A DNA stretch of 39,690 nt from CAZBWW01 sp964496005 (lineage in GTDB: Bacteria; Patescibacteriota; WWE3; UBA101185; UBA10185), in assembly GCA_964496005.1 (NCBI GenBank), contig CAZBWW010000008.1, positions 1-39,690 on the forward strand, in the 5' to 3' direction. Both the position numbers and the translations under genes were made by a program. Numbering within the stretch: position 1 is the stretch's first letter; the number at the start of each line of letters is the position of its first letter. Positions 7,735 to 15,852 of this stretch are shown here, one piece after another. The notes below the pieces were generated by a model. That model did no database searches. It had not been told where the DNA came from and was given only the letters and a program-made list of their open reading frames with translations.

Positions 7735-8175
7735 ATGGGAAAATCAACTGCTGCTTACATTATAAACAATCAGAAACTGTTACTTATTTTACGTGATGAT
7801 ATTGCTACAATAAAAGACCCAAACACTTGGGATACGCCTGGCGGATATTGTGAAGAGGGTGAGAACTTTGAGGAGTGCTTGAAACGTGAAATCAAAGAGG
7901 AGCTGGATCTTGAAGTCAGGTCGCCTAAATATCTTGGTACAAGACTAACACCTAAAGGTAACACCGAAGCAACATTTATAGTAGATTTCAGCAGCGACGA
8001 GCTGTCACGAATCAAATTGGGAGAGGGTCAAAGATTCCAGTTATTTTCGTACGAAGAGTTGCACGAAATACCTCTTACGTGTCACCTCACCAATGTATTT
8101 GGTAATTACAAAGACGAGATAAGGAAGATGCTTCAGGGTGAGAGGGCTAATCTCAATTTGGGATTAAATCCTTAA
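7735..8175 (+). CDS. Nudix hydrolase inside the tRNA-Lys repeat-bounded islet
   Basis: Nudix enzymes hydrolyse nucleoside diphosphates linked to another moiety; substrates here are unknown. The 146-residue protein starts at the ATG at 7735, only eight bases after the tRNA CCA, so it must be expressed from the tRNA transcript or from a promoter inside the tRNA. The Nudix box is G-x5-E-x7-REIKEELD, starting at GYCEEGE. The usual Gly in EExGU is Asp, while the catalytic Glu residues are kept. Around it are WDTPGG and a C-terminal FSYEEL. A longer frame begins inside the tRNA and is not credible. The gene lies between two 20-base copies of the tRNA 3' end, suggesting recent acquisition. A second, distinct Nudix gene lies at 10482. 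Confidence 0.88.
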   Translation: MGKSTAAYIINNQKLLLILRDDIATIKDPNTWDTPGGYCEEGENFEECLKREIKEELDLEVRSPKYLGTRLTPKGNTEATFIVDFSSDELSRIKLGEGQRFQLFSYEELHEIPLTCHLTNVFGNYKDEIRKMLQGERANLNLGLNP

Positions 8176-8263
8176 CCCAATTACTACTAAATATTTAATA
8201 TTTTTAGAGTACTCGCTGGAAACAGTAATACCTTTGGGCGGTATAATTGGTCGTGAGGAGAGG

Positions 8264-8283
8264 TCCGCCCTCACCAAAAATAG
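8264..8283 (+). repeat. Direct repeat, copy 2: orphan tRNA-Lys 3' end
   Basis: A perfect 20-base copy of 7714-7733, with no tRNA body in front of it (the preceding bases GTGAGGAGAGG do not form a T arm). It closes a 550-base unit holding the Nudix gene. Confidence 0.85.
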
Positions 8284-8294
8284 CAACATACCGG

Positions 8295-8303
8295 TGATAT
8301 AAT
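8295..8303 (+). promoter_or_regulatory. Extended -10 promoter of the methyltransferase gene
   Basis: TGA-TATAAT, a perfect extended -10, ends six bases before the ATG at 8310. There is no Shine-Dalgarno site, so the mRNA should be leaderless. Confidence 0.6.
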
Positions 8304-8309
8304 GCTCAC

Positions 8310-9032
8310 ATGCGTCAAAAACTAGATTTTAAACCCTCAGACATTAACAAGTTATACAAAGCCCAAGCAGTTAAGTACTCACAGTTTGCCGAAGATTCTT
8401 ATAGTTGGAAATTTATTGAAAAACCACTTATTGATAAAATTATTTTAGGTATAAATAAGTGCAGCACTAAAATCCTTGATGCAGGTTGCGGATCCGGACG
8501 AATATTAAAATATCTGGTAGACAACGGGATACCGCCAAATAACTTAACAGGCGTAGACATGAACGCAGAAATGGTAAGCATAGCTATGAATCATGTTTCG
8601 AGTGTGAAAATAATTCAAGCTGACTTAACGAAATTTGCACCAAAAGAACATTACGATGTGATTATCTGTACACACGTATTACATTACCTTAACAATAAAG
8701 ACTTTAAAAAAACACTAAGCAATTTTTACAAAATATTACACAAAAAGGGCAAGTTATTTTTTGTGCTTACTCATCCGGTCAGAACAACACACAATAACTT
8801 ATCTGATTATTTTAAAAACGAATGGATAATTGACCATACCCCGTGGGGAACTACGTCCCCTCTTTTCTTACGCACAGTTAGCAAAATAGTAAATGATACC
8901 ATAGAAGCGGGCTTTACTATTACAGCCCTAGAAGAACCCGAGTTACCACTAAATGCGAAAAAAGCTGATTCTATCAATTATGAAAAATATTCTAGCAGTC
9001 CGTCAAGAATTGCCGTGTTAGCTACAAAATAA
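8310..9032 (+). CDS. Class I SAM-dependent methyltransferase
   Basis: A 240-residue cytoplasmic methyltransferase with the Rossmann fold. Motif I is LDAGCGSGR at about 57-65, binding SAM. The acidic residue ending strand 2 is in GVDMNAEM, strand 3 is IIQADL, and motif IV is YDVIICTHVLHYL. These features fit small-molecule (methyltransferase type 11/25) enzymes of the UbiE/BioC kind; the sequence gives no substrate. It follows the tRNA-Lys islet directly and has its own extended -10. Downstream is a convergent kinase-like gene 54 bases away. Confidence 0.88.
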   Translation: MRQKLDFKPSDINKLYKAQAVKYSQFAEDSYSWKFIEKPLIDKIILGINKCSTKILDAGCGSGRILKYLVDNGIPPNNLTGVDMNAEMVSIAMNHVSSVKIIQADLTKFAPKEHYDVIICTHVLHYLNNKDFKKTLSNFYKILHKKGKLFFVLTHPVRTTHNNLSDYFKNEWIIDHTPWGTTSPLFLRTVSKIVNDTIEAGFTITALEEPELPLNAKKADSINYEKYSSSPSRIAVLATK

Positions 9033-9086
9033 CTTATATTTAAAGTACAACGTCGTGTTAAAGTGCTGCACATATAAAAAGTATCA

Positions 9087-9700
9087 TTACCACAACTTAA
9101 GTACTTCAGTCACCAACTCATCAATACTCTTATTATCAATAATAACTGCATTCATGCCGTTCTTTTGTACAGTCTCAGCAAACCACTCATTGTACATTTT
9201 TGTCCATTTAGCTTCTGTTTCTTTATACTTGTCGGGATACTTTTCCGTGTTATCCCAAAGNNNNNNNNNNAATAAATACGGTCTGTAAGGATATTTGTGT
9301 TTTGTGCAATAAGAAATAGTGACTTAACCGACAGGTCGTCATTTTTACTTAGTTTGGCGGTAAACTCGGGAGTAATGCCGATTCCCTCAATCACAGCTGA
9401 ATCCCAATCGTAAAAACTATTTATCATTACCTCTATTCCAAATTCTGCTGCATTATTTTGATTCCGCTCAAGTGTGAATACTTGCTCAGGATGTGGATAT
9501 TTTTTGTAAAAATCAGCAATGTCTTGCTTCTCATCGTAAAAGAGTGCAGGATCAGCATGTTTTGGTTCCAGCGCAATTAACAAACCTCTAATATCATCCA
9601 TTGAGACGTAGTTAGAATTTAATTTTTGGGCTATCGCCTTAGCCACAGTTGTCTTACCGGTTCTTGGTGCGCCGCCTATTAAATATAGTTTTTTTATCAT
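9087..9700 (-). CDS. P-loop kinase-like NTPase, interrupted by an assembly gap
   Basis: The N-terminus MIKKLYLIGGAPRTGKTT has a Walker A GAPRTGKT as in small-molecule and adenylate-kinase-like P-loop enzymes. A MDDIRG segment follows, where kinases often hold their substrate Asp. The gene starts at 9700; the longer open frame upstream is unlikely because a TGC-TACAAT -10 lies at 9708-9716. Ten Ns at 9261-9270 cut the gene. On the far side the true continuation is in another frame (LWDNTEKYPDKYKETEAKW and on, ending VLKLW at 9087), so the N-run has the wrong length: an in-frame join needs a gap of 2 modulo 3. The intact protein would be a little over 200 residues. The substrate is unknown. Confidence 0.75.
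9261..9270. other. Assembly gap (10 N)
   Basis: A ten-base run of N inside the kinase-like gene. Reading frames on the two sides show that the true missing length is not ten. Confidence 0.95.
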
Positions 9701-9707
9701 TAGGGTT

Positions 9708-9716
9708 ATTGTAGCA
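9708..9716 (-). promoter_or_regulatory. Extended -10 promoter of the kinase-like gene
   Basis: Minus strand TGC-TACAAT, ending seven bases before the ATG at 9700. No Shine-Dalgarno site. Confidence 0.55.
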
Positions 9717-9736
9717 GAGAAAAATGAATGTGTTCG

Positions 9737-9769
9737 AAAAAGGAGGTAGGGGGTAACCACCTCCTTTTT
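9737..9769. terminator. Bidirectional rho-independent terminator
   Basis: An 11-bp stem AAAAAGGAGGT/ACCTCCTTTTT with an 11-base loop. A-runs and T-runs at the two ends make it work in either direction. It lies just past the stop of the minus-strand gene at 9794 and insulates the kinase-like gene. Confidence 0.85.
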
Positions 9770-9793
9770 AAATGTTAGTATAAGCCACTTCGT

Positions 9794-10354
9794 TTAAAGG
9801 CGGGCGCCGGTTATTTCTAGTGCCTTTTCTAACGGTACGGGCTTACCGATTACATTGCCGCATTTTTCTGCTATGGCATTAAGTACACCGCCAATTGTTG
9901 GTCTGCTTCCCGTGTACGGTCGGTTCGGATCAAAGAAGCTGTCTCTGAACTTCGCGAATGGCATTGCAACTATGACATATCGGTCAGCCGCGATGGAAGT
10001 TGGGTACCGCGGTCTAATAAGGAATACACTATTACCATCCTCTGACACTGCTAGTACAAGCGATACACGGGTTTGCTTGCCTTTTCTTGTTAGCCGAAAG
10101 ACTATCACATCACCCTTGTTCACTACTCCTACGGCTTTAAGCACGCTGCCTACGTTAAGCATAGGAGAAAGTGTAAAAGATCTAGGCATGGTATCCCAAG
10201 GCCTGACTGAATCCGAAAAGATTTCTGGATAACGCCTAGCCAAAAGTCCTATATCTATAGCGTATATCACATCTTCATCCCCGTGTTGTTGCATAACTGC
10301 AAGCTGGTCGAGGCTTGGCAATCCGGCAACAAGAACCACTTTTTGCGTTGTCAC
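9794..10354 (-). CDS. Unrecognised soluble protein, 186 residues
   Basis: I do not recognise this protein. It begins with GTG at 10354, preceded by a good Shine-Dalgarno (AAGGAGA, eight bases upstream) and a promoter with a leader of about 50 bases, unlike many neighbours with leaderless starts. The sequence is mixed alpha/beta. The middle (about 75-115) reads as a small beta barrel-like segment (GDVIVFRLTRKGKQTRVSLVLAV), and no transmembrane helix or signal peptide is evident. Base composition is less AT-rich than nearby genes, which together with the different start architecture hints at transfer. It ends at a strong bidirectional terminator, so it is probably a single-gene unit. Confidence 0.65.
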   Translation of the reverse strand: MTTQKVVLVAGLPSLDQLAVMQQHGDEDVIYAIDIGLLARRYPEIFSDSVRPWDTMPRSFTLSPMLNVGSVLKAVGVVNKGDVIVFRLTRKGKQTRVSLVLAVSEDGNSVFLIRPRYPTSIAADRYVIVAMPFAKFRDSFFDPNRPYTGSRPTIGGVLNAIAEKCGNVIGKPVPLEKALEITGARL

Positions 10355-10411
10355 TTTATTGTCTCCTTGAATTTTGTATATTGATTTGCCTAATTAAACT
10401 CTTCTAACGTC

Positions 10412-10439
10412 ATTATACTAATCTCCAACCTGTTTACAA
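10412..10439 (-). promoter_or_regulatory. Promoter of the 186-residue unknown gene
   Basis: Minus strand TTGTAA (10439-10434), 16-base spacer, TATAAT (10417-10412). The start codon is about 57 bases downstream of the -10, leaving room for the Shine-Dalgarno site. Confidence 0.6.
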
Positions 10440-10444
10440 ATTAC

Positions 10445-10474
10445 TTGATAGTATAGCGGTCAATAAATTACAAT
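10445..10474 (+). promoter_or_regulatory. Promoter of the second Nudix gene
   Basis: TTGATA (10445-10450), 18-base spacer, TACAAT (10469-10474), with the ATG seven bases later and no Shine-Dalgarno site. It is divergent from the promoter at 10412-10439. Confidence 0.55.
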
Positions 10475-10481
10475 ATTTTCA

Positions 10482-10922
10482 ATGGAAGATAAATTTCACT
10501 TTGGAATAAAAGCACTTATCAGAAACGAAAAAAAAGAAATTCTATTGCTCAAGGTCAATACAGAAATTTTGAAGAATAAATCAAACCCCGAGTATTGGGA
10601 TATTCCGGGGGGCCGGTTACAAATTGGTGATACTATTGCGCAAACACTAAAAAGGGAAGTAGAAGAAGAAACGGGTATAAGATCGATTGTTAGTACACAA
10701 CATGTTGCTACGGTTCTTTCAAACATTCGGATTCCAATTAGTAAGTCTGAGGATGTCGGCTTGCTGTTGGCAATTTATGTATGCGAGGTTAGTGACATTA
10801 GCAAGATAATTTTAAGTGAAGAGCATACCGAATATGCGTGGTTTCAGACTAGTGAGGCAGCTAAAATGCTTGAATTTAAATATCCAAAGGAATTTACCGA
10901 AATCGTTGCCAATTTGGGCTAG
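10482..10922 (+). CDS. Nudix hydrolase (second copy, canonical box)
   Basis: A 146-residue Nudix protein with a complete Nudix box: G-x5-E-x7-REVEEETGI, beginning at GRLQIGD after WDIPGG. All metal-binding Glu residues are present. It is preceded by FGIKALIRNEKKEILLLK, the usual first strands, and ends with the EHTEYAWF segment common in ADP-ribose or nucleotide-cleaning Nudix families. It is not a recent duplicate of the gene at 7735: box details and flanks differ. It stands alone, with its own leaderless-type promoter, facing a minus-strand unknown gene. The substrate cannot be read from sequence. Confidence 0.92.
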   Translation: MEDKFHFGIKALIRNEKKEILLLKVNTEILKNKSNPEYWDIPGGRLQIGDTIAQTLKREVEEETGIRSIVSTQHVATVLSNIRIPISKSEDVGLLLAIYVCEVSDISKIILSEEHTEYAWFQTSEAAKMLEFKYPKEFTEIVANLG

Positions 10923-10960
10923 TGCATTTTACCCACCTCAACAGCTATCACCAGCTACAG

Positions 10961-11404
10961 TTATAATTCAAATACATCTTCTGACTCTGACGTAGCTGGG
11001 GGTGTACATAGGTATTTAAATGAGGCTAAGGATATTGCCTCCTCACCACCGTTAATAAGCACTGCCTTTTCGCCTATAGAAACGTATCCACTTACCAGCT
11101 CATCGAACACCTCGCTTCCATTTTTTGTGGTAAATACTCTTAGGTGTACCAATCCGGTATATTCTTTTCTATACGTTGATGATGTTATTAACTCTCCAGC
11201 TATTTTATAATCTCCGTCCGGAACAGTTGAAAAATCATAATAATCATCGTTTTGTAGTTGTGTTGGATCTAGTTCACCGAAGAAGTCCATAATGTCAGGG
11301 AGAGTAGTAATCTCGTCTAGTGGTGGAACGTCAAACCCTAGTGATTTATCATCCCCAAAAATCTCTATTTCTTCAAGTGGAAGTTGTTCAGTAGGATCTG
11401 TCAT
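10961..11404 (-). CDS. Unrecognised acidic protein, 147 residues
   Basis: I do not recognise this protein. It is strongly acidic at the N-terminus (many Glu and Asp in residues 1-60), followed by a beta-rich part (about 60-135) that may form a small sandwich. There is no signal peptide or membrane helix. The start is taken at the ATG at 11404 (MTDPTEQ). A longer frame from a TTG at 11440 gives a Cys-containing N-terminus that looks unlike the rest. It is followed on the same strand by nothing until the convergent Nudix gene, and preceded 95 bases upstream by another unknown, with which it may be co-transcribed. Confidence 0.6.
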   Translation of the reverse strand: MTDPTEQLPLEEIEIFGDDKSLGFDVPPLDEITTLPDIMDFFGELDPTQLQNDDYYDFSTVPDGDYKIAGELITSSTYRKEYTGLVHLRVFTTKNGSEVFDELVSGYVSIGEKAVLINGGEEAISLASFKYLCTPPATSESEDVFEL

Positions 11405-11498
11405 AATTACTATTTTTACACAGAAACCGCATTTGTACAATCAAGATTCATGCTATAAAAATAAGTGAGTACGAAGTGATAGTAAGAGTAAGAATTTA

Positions 11499-12044
11499 TT
11501 AATCCTTTTCGTGTAACCTTTTATGTACCAAACCAAAATCATTTAATGCTCTTCCGCTTATATACACATCGTTTGTTGATCCGTCTACCCTAAAATGCAT
11601 TTTTTCAGGCACACCACTTCTGTAAAATACTTTAATAAATTGTAGTGCATTTCCGTCTTCTATTAATGTGAAAACATTCCCATCCGAACCAGAAATATGA
11701 AATTCATTGAACATATCGTAATCAGTACTTCTTGAGTCCTGACGCGACTCGGCTATTCTTTCTCTCATAAACTCCGCTACAGATGCATGGAATTGCGTCG
11801 TTCTTTCAACCCAGTCTGTTACTGTAAGCCCCTCAGTTAAATAAGCAATACCCTCGTTGCTTAAATTTGGTTCAGTTTTACTAAGCTGCGGCTCGGGAGG
11901 TTGTGGAGCAGTTGCGGGTGGTTCATTAGCCCGAATTCCTCGCATTGCATTTCTTATAGCTGCAGATGTTGGTGTAGATGGCTTTCCTAAAGGTGGTGGT
12001 GTAGACCAATCTCCACTTTCGTCGCCGGTACCTTCAATTCCCAT
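11499..12044 (-). CDS. Unrecognised protein with disordered Pro-rich N-terminus, 181 residues
   Basis: I do not recognise this protein. Residues 1-65 are rich in Pro, Ser, Thr, Gly and Glu and are probably disordered. Residues about 70-105 are helical (TDWVERTTQFHASVAEFMRERI), and the remainder alternates short strands and loops (HISGSDGNVFTLIED). No membrane segment is present. A weak AGGA lies seven bases before the ATG. It may form a pair with the acidic gene at 10961, which lies on the same strand. The two could encode interacting structural proteins, but this is only a guess from proximity. Confidence 0.6.
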   Translation of the reverse strand: MGIEGTGDESGDWSTPPPLGKPSTPTSAAIRNAMRGIRANEPPATAPQPPEPQLSKTEPNLSNEGIAYLTEGLTVTDWVERTTQFHASVAEFMRERIAESRQDSRSTDYDMFNEFHISGSDGNVFTLIEDGNALQFIKVFYRSGVPEKMHFRVDGSTNDVYISGRALNDFGLVHKRLHEKD

Positions 12045-12112
12045 AATAAATTCCTACTTTAACTAATTACTAACATAAGTGTACTAAATTTTCGGCGGAT
12101 TTAAATACCTCA

Positions 12113-13798
12113 TCATTTTTTCTCCGGACAATACGTTCCAACATACGCTTTTTTTCCTGTCGCAGCATATAACGGGGAAAAATACTCCTCATTAAATATC
12201 AATATATCCAGATTATTTTTTATCCATGAGAGTTCTCGCTTGCTATAACCGTAATTTTTCGGATTTTCAATTTTTTTGCTCAAAACCTCATCTGCTTTTT
12301 TGCTTAATTCAGCCAAGATCGAGTACTGTTGATCTACTGTATACTGCTGAACCAGACATTCTATGTTGCTATGTTCGTACTCATCATATCTGTCACCGGC
12401 GTAGTCTTGTAATAGCATGGCTTCGTGATAAACCCTTAATGTATCAAATGAATAAATTGTTGAAACATTTCCGGTTTGCTGCATCAAGGCCTCTACCTGT
12501 TTAGTTTGGAGTGTACGTACTGCATAGAATTCATAGGTAAGAACTAGGCTGATTATCAAAATTAGTACTGTTATAGCTGTAGATATTTTCCTTACATTCA
12601 GTTCTTTTACGATAAAAATAAGTAAAAACATAAGTAACGGAATCGCGTACCGGTCAAAAATATCTTCGGGAAAAAAAGTTATTGCATAAAAGCCAAGAAT
12701 AATTAATGTTAAAAATAAATTCGGTAGGTGTTTTTTCTTAATTAGTTCGGTAACAATTAAATAACATAGCGCTAATAAAGACAACGCAATTAAAAAAGCG
12801 ATCCCAAATTTAAATAAATGATTATTAAATAAACTGTAAATGTGTCGCCCGGATTTATCGTATAGCCCATTTAGGTAAAAAATATTACCAAGTGGCAATA
12901 CACCAAGTTTATAAACAGGCAGTGCGAGTAGTAGTGCAGGAACAGTCAAAAGTGCTAATACCTTCTTTTTTATAGTAAGCACAAGTGGAGCTACTGTAAA
13001 ACCTATCAACGGTAAAATAAACGCCATTTCAAGCAGCCGTTCCGCAATTTTGTCGGTTGAAACAAAATTTTGGGTTATCATACCCTGCCCACTGCCAGCT
13101 CTAGGGTAGAATTGCGCAATTGCTGTAGCAAGGCCAATAATAAGCAAGCTTAGTACAAAATGGAGTAGAATTTTTTTTGTGCTTGTGGCTAGTTTTTTAT
13201 TTTTATACAGTTTTGTTCCATAATTAACACCAAATGTAACTAGGACCGCAACTACTAGTACATACCCAACTTGTTTTAATAATATGGAAGATGCCAAAAA
13301 TACACTTCCAAGATATAGCGCTTTTATATTTTCGGTGACAAAAAGTTTTTGGTAGTAAATATACGAAAGTAGGATAAAAAACAAAAAATAAATCTCAGTC
13401 ATGAATGTTAACGACGACGCTAATACCAACGGATGCAAGAAAAACGCGGCTAACAGTAAAAAAGAATCTTTTCGTCCCAGTTCAGGAAACAGTTTATAAA
13501 AAAATACCGCAAGTAAAAAAGTAAATAATATGGTTAACGCGCGCATGGATACGAAACTTATACCAAAAACTTGCACCCATATAAAACCAATCCACGGTTG
13601 TAGTATAAAAGTGTTGTCAATTACACTGTGAATGCGAAAATCGCCGTTTTGAAAAGCAAGAAGCTGGATTACTCGGTCCCAATCATCGTTAATAGGAAAA
13701 TTATATGTTGGGTTAATAATTACCAGAAACAGTGTGTACAGACATAAAAACAAGTAAAAAGGTCCGTGTTTTACTAAGTGGTTTCTGATACGCTTCAC
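12113..13798 (-). CDS. GT-C-like polytopic membrane glycosyltransferase, copy 1
   Basis: A 561-residue membrane protein with about 11-13 hydrophobic segments. The first extracytoplasmic loop carries NDDWD (residues 37-41), matching the acidic catalytic loop of GT-C enzymes (PMT/ArnT-like) that use polyprenyl-phosphate sugars. Further on are SSLTFMTEIYFL and, near the C-terminus, WIKNN and NEEYFSPLY. The same landmarks occur in the same order in the 616-residue protein at 32572, so the two are paralogues. It starts five bases after the stop of the phosphodiester glycosidase and is probably the last gene of that operon. Transfer of sugars to lipid, protein or wall polymer on the outer face of the membrane is inferred from fold; donor and acceptor are unknown. 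Confidence 0.75.
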   Translation of the reverse strand: MKRIRNHLVKHGPFYLFLCLYTLFLVIINPTYNFPINDDWDRVIQLLAFQNGDFRIHSVIDNTFILQPWIGFIWVQVFGISFVSMRALTILFTFLLAVFFYKLFPELGRKDSFLLLAAFFLHPLVLASSLTFMTEIYFLFFILLSYIYYQKLFVTENIKALYLGSVFLASSILLKQVGYVLVVAVLVTFGVNYGTKLYKNKKLATSTKKILLHFVLSLLIIGLATAIAQFYPRAGSGQGMITQNFVSTDKIAERLLEMAFILPLIGFTVAPLVLTIKKKVLALLTVPALLLALPVYKLGVLPLGNIFYLNGLYDKSGRHIYSLFNNHLFKFGIAFLIALSLLALCYLIVTELIKKKHLPNLFLTLIILGFYAITFFPEDIFDRYAIPLLMFLLIFIVKELNVRKISTAITVLILIISLVLTYEFYAVRTLQTKQVEALMQQTGNVSTIYSFDTLRVYHEAMLLQDYAGDRYDEYEHSNIECLVQQYTVDQQYSILAELSKKADEVLSKKIENPKNYGYSKRELSWIKNNLDILIFNEEYFSPLYAATGKKAYVGTYCPEKK

Positions 13799-13802
13799 AT
13801 GC

Positions 13803-15025
13803 CTATCTTACCAACACAATTGCGTTGGGTAAACTTCTTCCCGGACCGACAACATACCCACCGTTAATGTACATTGCAGAGCTACCGCCGCCGTCAAGAT
13901 TTAATGCGTCAAGTGCGCCTAGTGCCTTCATTGCGTATGCTGCATCAATTACAGTTGCGTTTGCTACAATTGCTAAGTACAGATTCTCATTTCCAACTCC
14001 AATCGCGCCGCGCGGTCCCCTAACATCTTTTTGATATGAGGTTAAGTCATCCGAATCTACTACTACTTCGCCGTTGTCTAATAATGTAGGGTAGTTCGAC
14101 ACGCCGGCAGTCACGGATCCTCCGCCGTAATCAGACGATTTTTTGTAAAATTTAGCCGAATTGCCATTAAATGTCGCCAAACCCGTATCACCCCAGCTTA
14201 ACGCATCTTTTTGGAGCCATTTTCCGCCACCACTATGATAAAAAGCAAAATCAGTGGAATTTACTTTGCCGCTACATGAGGCATAGTCAGGTGGGCAAAA
14301 GTATGCGCTATTCATGCCCGCATACCCGCCATTATCGGCAATGTGCTGTGCTAACGATTTGGTGGCACACCCATCGGAACAATCNNNNNNNNNNCAGACG
14401 CTGTTACAACACGAACGCCACTTAGCGGTACTTTAATTAAGTAAACTCCAAACGTGCCTTTTTCCGTATTTACTGTTGCGTAGCTATAACCTTCGCCGCC
14501 ACCGGTTGCTGGAGGAGGTAACGATGCCAAATATTCCTTATATTGGTCGGTTAGGCCGGTGTTTTTCTCTGCCAAGCTATCAGTAATTGCCGAATATTCT
14601 TTGTTCAATAGCTGTTCGCCAATATTTGCTGTATCAATCTGAAACTCTGTTGTATCTAACCCAACATCAGTGTTTTTTGTTAGTTGCTCACGATATAAGT
14701 TATATGATTTGTACATGTCTACTAGTGCTAGATATTCCTCGTTGGTATCTTTTGCTACTAATTCTTCCATTTCAGCCTGAAGGAGATTAAGCTCCGCGGT
14801 TAGTTTTAGATTTTCCTGAATTTTAATGTGATCGGCAAATAATGCCTCAGAATAATTTTGCGTAAATGTACCGGCAAGCTCAGTTGTTTTGTCAACTTCC
14901 TGCGTTAATTTCTGTAGCTTAGTATTTTGCGTGTATAAAAAAACAACCGAACTAATAAATGCGGCTAAAAAGACGCCTTGCAATATATACGGCGCGTTTT
15001 GTTTAAGTTTAGGCAGTATTTTCAC
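13803..15025 (-). CDS. Membrane-anchored phosphodiester glycosidase (NAGPA-like), with assembly gap
   Basis: The N-terminus (from a GTG at 15025) has one transmembrane helix (about 14-32) followed by a coiled coil (about 33-150), placing the catalytic part outside the cell. After the gap come the landmarks of the NAGPA/phosphodiester glycosidase domain (PF09992): AGMNSAYFCPPDYASC, RGAIGVGN and LNLDGGGSSAM. These enzymes remove GlcNAc or other sugars linked through phosphodiesters. Ten Ns at 14385-14394 break the frame. Reading across, the protein resumes with DCSDGCATKSLAQHIADNGG in the frame of the downstream half, so this is one gene of roughly 400 residues and not two. The real gap must be 2 modulo 3. 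It sits in a minus-strand run with a pilin-like gene upstream and a GT-C gene downstream. Confidence 0.85.
14385..14394. other. Assembly gap (10 N)
   Basis: A ten-base run of N within the phosphodiester glycosidase gene. The flanking frames disagree by a length of ten, so it is a placeholder. The missing piece is probably short, because both flanks are adjacent in the family's usual order. Confidence 0.95.
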
Positions 15026-15042
15026 TAAGGTAAGTAAATAAA

Positions 15043-15852
15043 TTATTTAACACACGCACCGTCGACACATTCCCCTGGACAGTTAAAAACCATTTTGCCG
15101 TTTACATATGTAGTAGGATCAGTTGAACTTGGATAGCAATACCCTTCTTGGACTTGGCTGGTACCACCACACTCATCGGTAACTGTTACCGTACGTGATG
15201 ATTCTGCAGCATTCGGCTCATTTGCAATTGTCGCTACTACAGTACCAACAGTAAATATATCCAGTAAGTCACTGTCGCTACAGCCGTTGTTGACGCAAAT
15301 GCCACTTTCCATTACCCCCGCGCAAGTCCCGCCGGTGGATTTTGCGCGCATTTCGTCACTAATAAAACTACCACCTGACCGATTTTTATTTCCTCGATCA
15401 ATTACTATTTTTGAGAGTGTATAAGTAATGCAATCATATCCTTTTTCATGTGCATTGTTTTTACCAGTACTAATAAATTGCGGATTTGCAATGACCATTT
15501 CTGAATTGGGTTTATCTGTGTTTACAGACTCAGTTGCAAAATCTGTACATAATTTATATGAAGTCAAGGTTATGATTTCGTAGTCGTATGGTTTATCGGT
15601 AGTTTCGTTTACTAGGTTTAAGTACTTCATATCTAAAGATGCATCAAGAGTTTCTAAATCACGTGGCAATGACCCTTTTTCAGAATAATACTGCGATAAA
15701 ACGCTGTTTATTTGCGCGAAATCGGCCAGTACTGCAGCATCACTTCTCAGCGCCTTATGCTTAAAAGGCCCGCCCGTAATGGTAAAGCCAACATAAGTCA
15801 AAAGTAATACAAGTAGACCAAGCAGTGCAATAAAAATGTAGTACTTACGCAT
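15043..15852 (-). CDS. Pseudopilin-like exported protein with Cys-rich C-terminal domain
   Basis: A 269-residue protein that starts at the ATG at 15852, overlapping the upstream gene by eight bases, with GAGAGGA as its ribosome site. One N-terminal helix (about 4-26) is followed by a pseudopilin-like domain: a helical SDAAVLADFAQINSVLSQYY, then KGSLPRDLETL and a TSYKLCTDF strand. The same pattern is in the 108-residue protein at 28723. The usual G/A-FTLIE prepilin site is absent, so the N-terminus may stay as an anchor. Residues about 175-269 hold roughly ten cysteines and probably form a disulfide-stabilised extracellular module. It likely acts at the cell surface alongside the neighbouring glycosidase; the precise role is unknown. 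Confidence 0.7.
   Translation of the reverse strand: MRKYYIFIALLGLLVLLLTYVGFTITGGPFKHKALRSDAAVLADFAQINSVLSQYYSEKGSLPRDLETLDASLDMKYLNLVNETTDKPYDYEIITLTSYKLCTDFATESVNTDKPNSEMVIANPQFISTGKNNAHEKGYDCITYTLSKIVIDRGNKNRSGGSFISDEMRAKSTGGTCAGVMESGICVNNGCSDSDLLDIFTVGTVVATIANEPNAAESSRTVTVTDECGGTSQVQEGYCYPSSTDPTTYVNGKMVFNCPGECVDGACVK

Noticed and set aside
12226..12504. A 92-residue plus-strand frame inside the GT-C gene
   Set aside because: It is antisense to a clear membrane protein, has no ribosome site, and shows no family features.
14351..14425. Frames read through the second N gap in other phases
   Set aside because: They are artefacts of the wrong gap length; the phosphodiester glycosidase continues in the correct frame on both sides.
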